Shown here: piece after piece, positions 53,793-61,740 of the stretch
How positions within the stretch are numbered: position 1 is the stretch's first letter
Layout of the letters: every line of letters starts with the position of its first letter
Assembly: GCF_025369935.1 (NCBI RefSeq)
Contig: NZ_CP104467.1
Span: 5,215,001 to 5,279,000, forward strand
Reading direction: 5' to 3'
DNA: 64,000 nt
Origin: Paenibacillus andongensis
GTDB lineage: Bacteria > Bacillota > Bacilli > Paenibacillales > NBRC-103111
Notes under the pieces: generated by a model
Told to the model about the DNA's origin: nothing
Databases searched by the model: none
Seen by the model: only the letters and a program-made list of their open reading frames with translations
Made by a program: the position numbers and the translations under genes

Positions 53793-54497
53793 TCAATACT
53801 TCGGTTCTCCTTGAACAGGAACATTGAGAATAGCCAATTCAATAGCATCCATCAATTGATGGAAAGTTGATAACGCTTTTGCTTTGTCACGATCAGCAAT
53901 GGCTTGAGCAATGATTGGGTGGAATGGGAAGGTATCTTCAAAAAGCCGCTCTTGACCGAGTGGAGCGCGTGCCCAGAACTTCTCGAAGAAAGTGGAAAAC
54001 GATAATATAATGCCTTGCAGCACCAAGTTTCCAGATGCTTCATAAATGGTCTTGTGAAAGTTCCTGTCTGCAACCGTCGTAATTTCAATTACCTCTTGAT
54101 TGCCCCGAATTTCATCCAAGTATTGCTGCATGAGCCCGATTTGTTCTGCCGATGCATGCTCGACAGCGAGCTCAACTGCGAGTCCTTCTAACGCCCTGCG
54201 AACTTGACAGGCTTGGATCATGAACGATTTTTCGTCTTCTATATCAATTTTCATCGAAAACCGGTAGGATGAGGGATCTTCAACATAAATGCCTCTGCCA
54301 TTTTTGATCTTGACAAAATCCATGGCTTCCAGCGAGCGCAGCGCTTCCCGAATCGAGGTACGGCTTACACCTAGCAGTTGAACGATTTCTTCAATATGAG
54401 GCAGCTTGTCCCCTTTTTGCAAACCAGATTTCCTAATATATTCAATAATTTCTTGTGCAGCGATTTCGTGCAGCTGTAGCTTTTTGATTTTACGCAC
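53793..54497 (-). CDS. FadR-subfamily GntR transcriptional regulator
   Basis: 234 residues; the start is GTG at 54497 with GAGGAGG upstream. The winged helix (PHIEEIVQLLGVSRTSIREALRSLE, then NGRGIYVEDPSS) is GntR, and the all-helical C-terminal domain (RRALEGLAVELAV, ADRNFHKTIYEAS) is the FCD/FadR type, with His and Asp residues that usually bind a metal and an organic acid. It is convergent with the importer operon. A dyad in front of its gene (54524-54544) resembles one in front of the importer, so it probably represses both. Confidence 0.9.
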   Translation of the reverse strand: MRKIKKLQLHEIAAQEIIEYIRKSGLQKGDKLPHIEEIVQLLGVSRTSIREALRSLEAMDFVKIKNGRGIYVEDPSSYRFSMKIDIEDEKSFMIQACQVRRALEGLAVELAVEHASAEQIGLMQQYLDEIRGNQEVIEITTVADRNFHKTIYEASGNLVLQGIILSFSTFFEKFWARAPLGQERLFEDTFPFHPIIAQAIADRDKAKALSTFHQLMDAIELAILNVPVQGEPKY

Positions 54498-54523
54498 CGA
54501 AAAGCCTCCTCAATAATTGTACC

Positions 54524-54544
54524 GCTATATGACTATATTATAGC
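54524..54544 (-). promoter_or_regulatory. Dyad and -10 box before the FadR-type regulator gene
   Basis: GCTATA-n9-TATAGC (54524-54544) has the same arms as the dyad at 49250-49267. A -10 TATAAT on the minus strand (54536-54541) is inside it, so binding would block transcription. Confidence 0.55.
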
Positions 54545-54703
54545 ATAAAGTTAGGTAAAGAGATAACTTTCAAACGCTTTTATAGAATTAAATAAGCATA
54601 AAACTAAAAAGGTTATCCCTAATGTAGGATAACCTCTTTTTGGTCAACTAAACAGCTAATTAGTTTCGATCATCATCTCTTGTCAAAATTAAGGCCATAC
54701 GAA

Positions 54704-54889
54704 CTAATTGGCTAAAATATCGTTTATCTTCTTCTCTAGGACTGCCAGCCCTGCTTCCGGATCCAGCCCGCCCAAAACGATGCTTTGGAGATCCTCCGAA
54801 AGCGTTGTAAAGATCGTCGCATACTTATCGGTTTGCGGCGCAAATTTAATATGATGCTGATCATCAATAAAATGACTACTTGTCTAAAC
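54704..54889 (-). pseudogene. 3' relic of a solute-binding protein gene
   Basis: On the minus strand an open stretch of about 60 codons encodes IKFAPQTDKYATIFTTLSED, then about 25 residues (LQSIVLGGLDPEAGLAVLEK and more) and a stop. This is the usual C-terminal end of family-1 sugar-binding proteins. The frame is closed by a TAG upstream, with no start or signal peptide, so it is the tail of a deleted gene. The surrounding 54545-55088 gap has no other coding signal. Confidence 0.6.
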
Positions 54890-55088
54890 CTAAGTGTTCA
54901 TTTCGCTCATTTTTTATTGAAATAAAATTTTAAAATTCTTATTGATTTTTGTAATAAAATTTAATAGTCTAGAGTTGAACCATACCCAATCTTTACCAAA
55001 CCAAAACGATACGATAAGGAGGAGATGGGCCAAGGCATTTTGAACACAAACATTTGAGAGCGGTTTCATACTTTTAGGAGGATGTGAT

Positions 55089-58000
55089 TTGGTGACAAAT
55101 AGTTCACGAAAGCTGACCATTTTGATTCCCATTCTAACAGCATTTATCTTCTTTATCGGTACAATCATCTTGGGATTTGGTAATGTATTACCTTCCGTGT
55201 ATGCAGATTCTGTAATCGAAATCAATTCTGCAAGTTCGCCGGCTTATGCCAATGTGGATAATTTTGAACAGACAACAAACCTGTCTGCTTCCTCTGCACA
55301 AGCTAAGTCTGTCAGTATCGGCTTAATCAGCAGACCGGAGACAATCTATTATGGTTACCATGCTGTAAAATTAGCTTACGATTTCACGGGGATGCCGGGA
55401 ACGTCGGCAGCATATATCAACTTCAAAGACCCGAGCGGATCAGCCGGGCGTACACTTCAAGGGATTCCGAAGAAGCTGGGGGTGTGGGTTTACGGCGACG
55501 GAAACAACCATTGGCTGCGCGCACAACTACAGGATGCGAACGGAACGAAACCTGTAGTTGATTTCACAACCAGCAACGGTCTTAATTGGAGCGGTTGGAA
55601 GTATGTCACGATCACTGTGCCTAACAACCTCATAGCTCCTCTTAAGATCAATCAAATTTATGTCGTAGAAACGAAGGTCAACAACAAAAACAGCGGTGTG
55701 CTGATGTTTGACCAGTTGAATGCCTACTATACGGACTCAACTGTCTTTGGTCTCGACGTGGTTGGACTCCCACCCATGCAAGTGGGGGATACGAAACAAG
55801 CAACTGTTTACGCTACTTATCAAAACGGCACCGAACCGGTTCCTGTCGTAAGTGGGATCACTTATCGGAGCAGCGATGAACGGATTGCGACAGTCGAACC
55901 TAACGGAACCGTCCGGGCGCTGCAAGCAGGTACGGTAACGATTGCTGCAGCATACGGTAATGCACCGGAAGCGGCTTTTACGTTAACGGTCACCGCAGAA
56001 GCGCCGACTCCACAGAAATTGGAGCTTTCAGCGCTCTCCAAGCTCGAAACCGGCGCGACAAACCGGCTGAGAGTGTACGCCGCATACAGCGGCGCTGCAG
56101 AACCGGTCTCTATTCTGACCGGAGCCAACTTCCAGAGCAGCAGCCCGGACATTGCGACTGTCGATGCCTCCGGACTCATTAAAGCTGTGAAGGCCGGTAC
56201 GACGACGATCACTGCTTCCTATAGCGGAATCTCCACACAATACGTACTCACGGTAACGAACCCGGTTCCGGTATTGCAAAAAATCGAGCTAACCGGCCTG
56301 AAGGCGATGACCGTCGGAGAGTCGAGGCAAACGAAAGTAATCGGAACTTACACATGGCTTCCTGATCCGGTCGAACTGACAAGTGGCGTTGCCTACACAA
56401 GCAGTAACCCTGGAGTCGCTACCATTAACGCAAGCGGATTGGTTACGGCAATGCAGATGGGAACCTCGAGAATTACGGCGACGTACGGGGGCAAATCGAG
56501 TGATTTTTACCTGGTGGTGAACAAAGTGGCGACTGTGCCGAAGCGAGAATTAAGAGCTGCTTGGATTGCTACCGTCGATAATATCGACTGGCCGAAAAAA
56601 GGCGTTGTCGAAGCGGAAGCGCAAAAGAGCGATTTTATCGAGCAGTTAGATGAGCTGCAAGCGGCTGGCATGAATGCGGTCATCGTTCAAGTGAAGCCGA
56701 CCGCAGATGCCTTTTATCCCTCGGCGTACGCTCCTTGGTCGGAATGGCTGACAGGTGAACAAGGCAAGGACCCAGGTTATAATCCTCTCGCGTTTATGCT
56801 GGAGGAAGTCCACAAGCGGAATATGGAATTCCACGCCTGGTTCAACCCTTATCGGATCAGTCTGCAGGATCGTATTGATAAACTGGTTCCCAATCATCCG
56901 GCACGGCAGCATCCTGATTGGGTCGTTACATATGGCGGAAAGCTTTACTTCAACCCGGGGATCCCGGAAGCAAAACAGTTCATCTCAGACAGCATCATGG
57001 AAGTAGTGAAAAATTACGACATCGACGCCGTACATTTTGACGATTATTTCTATCCGTACCCAGTTACCGGCGTGGATTTCCCGGACCAGGACGCCTATGC
57101 GAAATATGGCTCCTCTTTCCCGAACAAAGCGGACTGGAGACGCAGCAATGTAAATACGTTCGTTCAGGACATGAATGCCGCCATCAAACAAGAAAAACGC
57201 TGGGTCAAGTTTGGGATTAGTCCTTTCGGGATATGGAAAAACAAAAGCCAAGATCCTTACGGCTCTGATACCAACGGACTTAGCAGTTACGACGCCATCT
57301 ATGCGGATACGAAAAGATGGGTTGATCAAGCGTGGATCGACTACATTGCGCCGCAAATTTATTGGTATATGGGCTATTCGCCAGCATCCTACGATAAGTT
57401 AATCGAGTGGTGGAGCGGCGTGACGGCAGGGAAAAATGTCCACCTGTACAGCGGTCAGGCGGTCTACCGGATAGGTTCGGCCGACCCGGCGTGGCAAAAC
57501 CCCGACGAAATGCCTAACCAAATCGCTTATAATCGAAACTTTGACCAAGTGTACGGCAGCATATTTTTCAGTGCTCAATGGTTTAAAGAAAATCCTCTCG
57601 GGTTCACGGATCAATTGAAGAACGACTTTTATCGGTACCCGGCTTTAGTCCCTGCGATGCCTTGGCTCAATCAGACTGCTCCCGATGCGCCGGTCTTGGC
57701 ATCCGCACTTCGAAAAGCGGCAGGGATAGAGATTACATGGAAGAATGCCCAACCAAGTAACACAGCCTATTATATCGTTTATCGTTTTGACGGAGGGGCT
57801 GCCTTAGACCTGCAGGATCCCTCTCATATTATCGCAAAAGTTCGTAAGCAACCGGGTTTCGATCTCACTTACGTAGACAAGAATGTGACAGATGGAAAAG
57901 TATATACGTATATCGTAACAGCGGTTGACCGGATTCATAACGAAAGTGCTGCCAGCACCCCCGTTACGATGACCAACATCCTCGACGTTACACCACCTGT

Positions 58001-58685
58001 CTCTGCATCTGCCATCGAAGGCACCCAAAATAACGATTGGTATGTGTCGGAAGTTCGGGTTAAACTATCGGCAAGTGACGATCTAACAGGTATAAAGCAA
58101 ACAGAATACAGCACGGATAATGGCTTAAACTGGAATTTATATGTATCTCCTTTCACCTTAACTACTGATGGTATTCATACATTGTTGTACCGTTCTACGG
58201 ATAATGCCGGCAACGTAGAACAAACACAAACGGTGCAAATCTTAATTGACCGGGCGGCGCCGACGATACAAATTACAGGGGCGAATGCGTATACCGTCGA
58301 TCAGATGGTATCGATCACGTGCACGGCTGTAGATACCGTATCCGGCATCGTGTATAACCCATGCGCTGAGCCGTTGGTTAGTGCTCCGGCTTATCAATTG
58401 GAGCTCGGATCCCACAATGTCACGGTTCAAGTTACGGATCATGCAGGCAACGTAGGAACAGGTTCTGCTTCGTACAAAGTGCAGGTTACTGAGAACAGTC
58501 TCGCGAACTTAATCCGTGAATTCGTCACGGGACCTGGTGAACAAGGTATCGAGAATTCACTTTTGAAAAAGCTGGAACACCAGCAAATCGATGCTCTCAT
58601 TCATGAGATTGATGCTCAAAGAGGCAAGCGAATTACAATGGAACAAGGGGACATTCTTGTAAGGTTAGTTCGAGCTCTTCAATAA
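55089..58685 (+). CDS. Secreted GHL10-domain protein with Big2 and FN3 modules
   Basis: 1198 residues. The start is TTG at 55089, 7 nt after AGGAGG; GTG at 55092 is also possible. A signal peptide (about 1-40) is followed by a jelly-roll domain (about 60-215), three Big2-type Ig repeats (about 220-475, each with a VATVxxxG(T/L)V or similar core), and a GHL10 (DUF187) TIM-barrel-like domain (about 480-800) starting RELRAAWIATVDNIDWP and containing NPYR, HFDDYFYPYP and APQIYWYMG. Then FN3 (about 850-940), an Ig-like domain, a second sandwich and a helical C-terminal domain. GHL10 proteins are putative polysaccharide hydrolases with little biochemical evidence. The gene is single, ended by a hairpin. 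Confidence 0.85.
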   Translation: MVTNSSRKLTILIPILTAFIFFIGTIILGFGNVLPSVYADSVIEINSASSPAYANVDNFEQTTNLSASSAQAKSVSIGLISRPETIYYGYHAVKLAYDFTGMPGTSAAYINFKDPSGSAGRTLQGIPKKLGVWVYGDGNNHWLRAQLQDANGTKPVVDFTTSNGLNWSGWKYVTITVPNNLIAPLKINQIYVVETKVNNKNSGVLMFDQLNAYYTDSTVFGLDVVGLPPMQVGDTKQATVYATYQNGTEPVPVVSGITYRSSDERIATVEPNGTVRALQAGTVTIAAAYGNAPEAAFTLTVTAEAPTPQKLELSALSKLETGATNRLRVYAAYSGAAEPVSILTGANFQSSSPDIATVDASGLIKAVKAGTTTITASYSGISTQYVLTVTNPVPVLQKIELTGLKAMTVGESRQTKVIGTYTWLPDPVELTSGVAYTSSNPGVATINASGLVTAMQMGTSRITATYGGKSSDFYLVVNKVATVPKRELRAAWIATVDNIDWPKKGVVEAEAQKSDFIEQLDELQAAGMNAVIVQVKPTADAFYPSAYAPWSEWLTGEQGKDPGYNPLAFMLEEVHKRNMEFHAWFNPYRISLQDRIDKLVPNHPARQHPDWVVTYGGKLYFNPGIPEAKQFISDSIMEVVKNYDIDAVHFDDYFYPYPVTGVDFPDQDAYAKYGSSFPNKADWRRSNVNTFVQDMNAAIKQEKRWVKFGISPFGIWKNKSQDPYGSDTNGLSSYDAIYADTKRWVDQAWIDYIAPQIYWYMGYSPASYDKLIEWWSGVTAGKNVHLYSGQAVYRIGSADPAWQNPDEMPNQIAYNRNFDQVYGSIFFSAQWFKENPLGFTDQLKNDFYRYPALVPAMPWLNQTAPDAPVLASALRKAAGIEITWKNAQPSNTAYYIVYRFDGGAALDLQDPSHIIAKVRKQPGFDLTYVDKNVTDGKVYTYIVTAVDRIHNESAASTPVTMTNILDVTPPVSASAIEGTQNNDWYVSEVRVKLSASDDLTGIKQTEYSTDNGLNWNLYVSPFTLTTDGIHTLLYRSTDNAGNVEQTQTVQILIDRAAPTIQITGANAYTVDQMVSITCTAVDTVSGIVYNPCAEPLVSAPAYQLELGSHNVTVQVTDHAGNVGTGSASYKVQVTENSLANLIREFVTGPGEQGIENSLLKKLEHQQIDALIHEIDAQRGKRITMEQGDILVRLVRALQ

Positions 58686-58877
58686 AAATGATAACAGACT
58701 CCACGCATTATGTGTGGGGTCTATTATCATTTTTATTGCCTTATTGACTTGCCATGTGACAGCCTTTAAGTTGTTGCGCTCTATCGCCAATTCTTCTCTT
58801 TCCATTGTTTCTATGAAGTAGTCATTCTTCTCATTCAATCGGTTAAAGGAAATTACTATTTCTTCAACCAACTTCAT
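58665..58877 (-). CDS. Small hypothetical protein, 70 residues
   Basis: I do not recognise it. The frame starts at ATG 58877, only 4 nt after the stop of the 87-residue gene, and ends within the hairpin region and the tail of the GHL10 gene on the other strand. It is acidic-basic mixed and predicted helical (EEIVISFNRLNEKNDYFIET). The ribosome binding site is weak (AAAGAGAA), so translation would depend on coupling. The overlap with the terminator lowers confidence. Confidence 0.35.
   Translation of the reverse strand: MKLVEEIVISFNRLNEKNDYFIETMEREELAIERNNLKAVTWQVNKAIKMIIDPTHNAWSLLSFLLKSSN
58684..58735. terminator. Hairpin after the GHL10 gene, probably bidirectional
   Basis: AAAAATGATAA pairs with TTATCATTTTT, and inside it GACTCCAC with GTGTGGGGTC (imperfect). 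A T-run follows on the plus strand and an A-run precedes it. Confidence 0.7.
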
Positions 58878-58881
58878 ACGA

Positions 58882-59145
58882 TTATAATTCTCTTTTTAGG
58901 AATTTCATTGACAAAACATTGTTGAGTAATTCGGCAGAATAAGAACCTTCGTTTACATTTTCAGTTGAAAATTGATATTCGAGAATTGCATCTGCCATTT
59001 CTTGAGTAAATCTCCCTTTAAAATACGGTATACTTAACTTAGTTCCAATTTGAAAATCTTCATCACAACGATTAATATCGATGTGTTCTATTATCGTTTT
59101 AACTGGATCGCTTAAATCCGCCCATTTTAATTCTCTTTGATTCAT
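58882..59145 (-). CDS. Small hypothetical protein, 87 residues
   Basis: No family recognised. It has a strong ribosome binding site (AGGAGAGGTG) before ATG 59145. Sequence: MNQRELKWADLSDPVKTIIE at the start, then a mostly helical and acidic protein without Cys clusters or membrane segments. It is on the same strand as the methyltransferase about 100 bp upstream. Small acidic cytoplasmic proteins of this sort include immunity-type proteins, but nothing here shows that. Confidence 0.6.
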   Translation of the reverse strand: MNQRELKWADLSDPVKTIIEHIDINRCDEDFQIGTKLSIPYFKGRFTQEMADAILEYQFSTENVNEGSYSAELLNNVLSMKFLKREL

Positions 59146-59248
59146 CTTTTCACCTCTCCTGAAATTTGGTATCCTATGCCTAAGTTAAAATTGAAGTTTT
59201 ATGTATGTTTCTTGCGCTTTCAATAGGTCAACTTTTCCTAGATTAACT

Positions 59249-59860
59249 TCACTTTTGAAAGCAACCTTCAATAATAATTTTATTTTTACCATAGTAATCT
59301 ATGGCATATTCGCCAAGTTCAATCTCTTTCCATCCTTTTAATAGTTCTCTACACGATTCAACACTATAAAAGTATCTGTCAATAACATGCTCTTTTTGTG
59401 CATCTTCATCGTTGACGGAATTTAATCTTATAAGAAATAGTCCTTTGTCGCATAGCATTCTTCTAACTTCACTCAAAATCTGGTTTAATAAGTTTTTATC
59501 AAAGTAGTGTAATGACAAACCAGCAACAATAAATTCAAATCCATCATCCTCAAATGGAAACTTGTCTTGAGTATCATGATGCAAAATTTGAACGCTAGGA
59601 ATGTTGTTTTTGATAATTGACACCGCAACTTCTGAAAAGTCAGTCGCAGTCACAATAAATCCGTTGCTATCCAAAAATCTTGTATCATTTCCACTACCGC
59701 AACCAATTTCAAGGACTTTTTTGAAACCTCTCTCATGCAGGATGGGCAGATAACTTTTCAACCATGAATCCTGTTCAAAATATTGAATCCCATTTTCCTT
59801 AACTTGACTAAATTGCTCATTCCACATTTCTAAAGCAGTTCTTTTGTTTGAAATTTCCAT
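59249..59860 (-). CDS. SAM-dependent methyltransferase (class I)
   Basis: 203 residues. The SAM-binding motif is VLEIGCGSGNDTRFL at about 50-64, followed by VTATDFSEVAV and the acidic motif DGFEFIVAGLSLHYF. It is small for this family and has no obvious extra domain. The start has AGGAGG. The substrate is unknown. The related proteins include small-molecule and tellurite-resistance-type methyltransferases. Confidence 0.85.
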   Translation of the reverse strand: MEISNKRTALEMWNEQFSQVKENGIQYFEQDSWLKSYLPILHERGFKKVLEIGCGSGNDTRFLDSNGFIVTATDFSEVAVSIIKNNIPSVQILHHDTQDKFPFEDDGFEFIVAGLSLHYFDKNLLNQILSEVRRMLCDKGLFLIRLNSVNDEDAQKEHVIDRYFYSVESCRELLKGWKEIELGEYAIDYYGKNKIIIEGCFQK

Positions 59861-60190
59861 GAAATCCTCCTGTACCGCTTTTCAGACTATACTAGCTGCT
59901 ATCGCCTTATTATATCACCAATTTACAAATTCAGGATATTAACCCCTTTTAATCAAAGAGCCTTATTCTCAAGCACAATACTTGCAGTTAACGCAAAAAA
60001 AGCCCTAAAAAAGGGCTTTTCAACATCTAGAGTTGTTATCGTATCGTTACTAATAAAAGGAATACTTTCCCAATGACATTAATTCTTATTAATGAGAGGA
60101 CAAACCACATTGACTTCTCACTCGTTGATTCCTTTCCATACCAACAGTGAGCAGCACTCTTAATGCGCCGCTGCATGAACGCTCCCTACT
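59861..60190. other. Intergenic region with a terminator and one copy of a diverged repeat
   Basis: No coding region is supported. A stem-loop, AAAGCCC/GGGCTTT (59995-60020), has T residues on the minus strand and ends the DUF4317 transcript. At about 60128-60165 lies a sequence similar to one at about 61435-61475 (see findings). Confidence 0.6.
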
Positions 60191-61354
60191 CTACAACGTC
60201 TCCGTGCTGAGCGTAAATCCTTCGATCACGGCGTCTTCGTCGACCTCGATCAAGATACATCGTTTTCCTTGATAATTCACCTGTCTCACGTATTTTAAAT
60301 CTTGCGGACTGATCGTTATTGTAGCTACCTTCGTATCAATCTTAATCGATTTTGATGTGAACTTCGGAATGACGCTGCTTGCTTTGATTTCATAGTTTTT
60401 GTCGTCGACAACGTTTTGGAACGCTCGTTCCACCTTTTCCAACGTCACGTCCTCCACGCCGCTCACCGACAGCATGCGTTCTACATCTTTATAATCCAGT
60501 TTTGGAGGCTCTTCCTCCTCGTTGGACTCGATAACTCGATGAATTTCCTCGTACACATGTGCGATCGTAGAGGCATCCAGATGTTCGCCCGCTATTTCCT
60601 TCACGATATCCTCAAAAATGGCTCTCTCTTCTAGCGCCGTCACCGTCTGCTCAGCATTTAAGACTTGCTCAATAAATTGCGGATTAGGTTCATGCGCTTT
60701 CCCCGCACAATACAAGATGCGATTTACGTCGGAATAATTATCCGTCACACTAGGGTAGAAAAAACCTTGCTCCGGTGTGTTCAATTTAATGATCGGATCT
60801 ACGAATACATTATACTTGTATTCCCGCTCGACATAATCAAACATGAGGGTTTTCCGCGGTTGCTCCGTGGAATTCACACTGCATAGAATGAACGGGTTTG
60901 AAAACATCTCGTCCTTTTCGCTAATCTCAGCTTCTTCATTCCGGGCCTTGGTCGGCTTAAAATATTGTCCGTGGACGAAAGTAACGACCGTATCCCTTTC
61001 ATATTTGGTATCCGCCAACATTTTCTCCACCAACAAGAGCATCAGATCTTGCCATTCTTCCGGATTACCAGTCACAAGACCTTGATGGAGAAGCACTTGC
61101 GAAGGCGACTCCGCATCCTCCTGAAACTTTAACTCGAACATTTTCTGATCCAATTCGCCGGTCAGCAGTTTTTTGAAATTGGCCATATAGAGCTCCTGCT
61201 TCTCCCTGTCCACAAGGGCGAACGACTGTCGCTCGTAGTGATAGATCTCGTTGCTTTCCTTCATAATATATACGTTAAGAATGTTGAAAATTTCAAGCTT
61301 GTCATGATCCAACTTAAACTGTTTGCGAATATGTGCGAGTTCTTTCTTTATCAT
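60191..61354 (-). CDS. DUF4317-family protein
   Basis: 387 residues. The N-terminus (KKELAHIRKQFKLDHDKLEI, then NVYIMKESNEIYHYERQSFA) is diagnostic of DUF4317, a family of unknown function in Bacillota. No signal peptide or membrane segment. A segment IDTKVATITISPQDLKYV near the end precedes RCILIEVDEDAVIEGF. The start has GAAGGA before ATG. It is a single-gene unit. Confidence 0.85.
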   Translation of the reverse strand: MIKKELAHIRKQFKLDHDKLEIFNILNVYIMKESNEIYHYERQSFALVDREKQELYMANFKKLLTGELDQKMFELKFQEDAESPSQVLLHQGLVTGNPEEWQDLMLLLVEKMLADTKYERDTVVTFVHGQYFKPTKARNEEAEISEKDEMFSNPFILCSVNSTEQPRKTLMFDYVEREYKYNVFVDPIIKLNTPEQGFFYPSVTDNYSDVNRILYCAGKAHEPNPQFIEQVLNAEQTVTALEERAIFEDIVKEIAGEHLDASTIAHVYEEIHRVIESNEEEEPPKLDYKDVERMLSVSGVEDVTLEKVERAFQNVVDDKNYEIKASSVIPKFTSKSIKIDTKVATITISPQDLKYVRQVNYQGKRCILIEVDEDAVIEGFTLSTETL

Positions 61355-61740
61355 AATCCTTCAGACGCTCCTAAGAAGTAAAATGGTATTACCAGAATAA
61401 TTGATTGAACTAGAAATTTGTAACGGCGTTACTTCCCTTTATTCCCTTCCAAACTAAGAGTGAACAGCACTCAACATGTCTCGTAATTGAAAATATAGCT
61501 TTAATTACTCTACTTATGAAGCGTACATGTGCTTTCTTATCACTTGGATAAACTACTTCCTGTATGTTAAAGCATAATGATAGATTTCTCAACAATTTTG
61601 AAAATCTATTGCAATATTCCATAATTAATTAGAAAACGGAGCCCGCAAACCCGCGTGGCTCCGTTATTATTGTTCCAGAATTGTTTTGAATTTAAGGCAC
61701 GAATCAATAAGAGTTTTCCTAGCCGACCCTGTTTTTGCGA
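61355..61740. other. Intergenic region with terminator of the right-hand gene
   Basis: No coding region is supported. AACGGAGCC and GGCTCCGTT form a stem at 61635-61665, with T-rich tails on both sides, ending the large gene to the right. A second copy of the diverged repeat lies at about 61435-61475. Confidence 0.6.

Noticed and set aside
54914..55225. A 103-codon minus-strand frame overlapping the start of the GHL10 gene
   Set aside because: It is antisense to the signal peptide of the GHL10 protein and has no relatives that I recognise.
61410..61622. A 70-codon frame on the minus strand between DUF4317 and the kinase/Rieske gene
   Set aside because: No ribosome binding site, Cys-rich odd composition, and part of it is the diverged repeat. 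Not supported as a gene.
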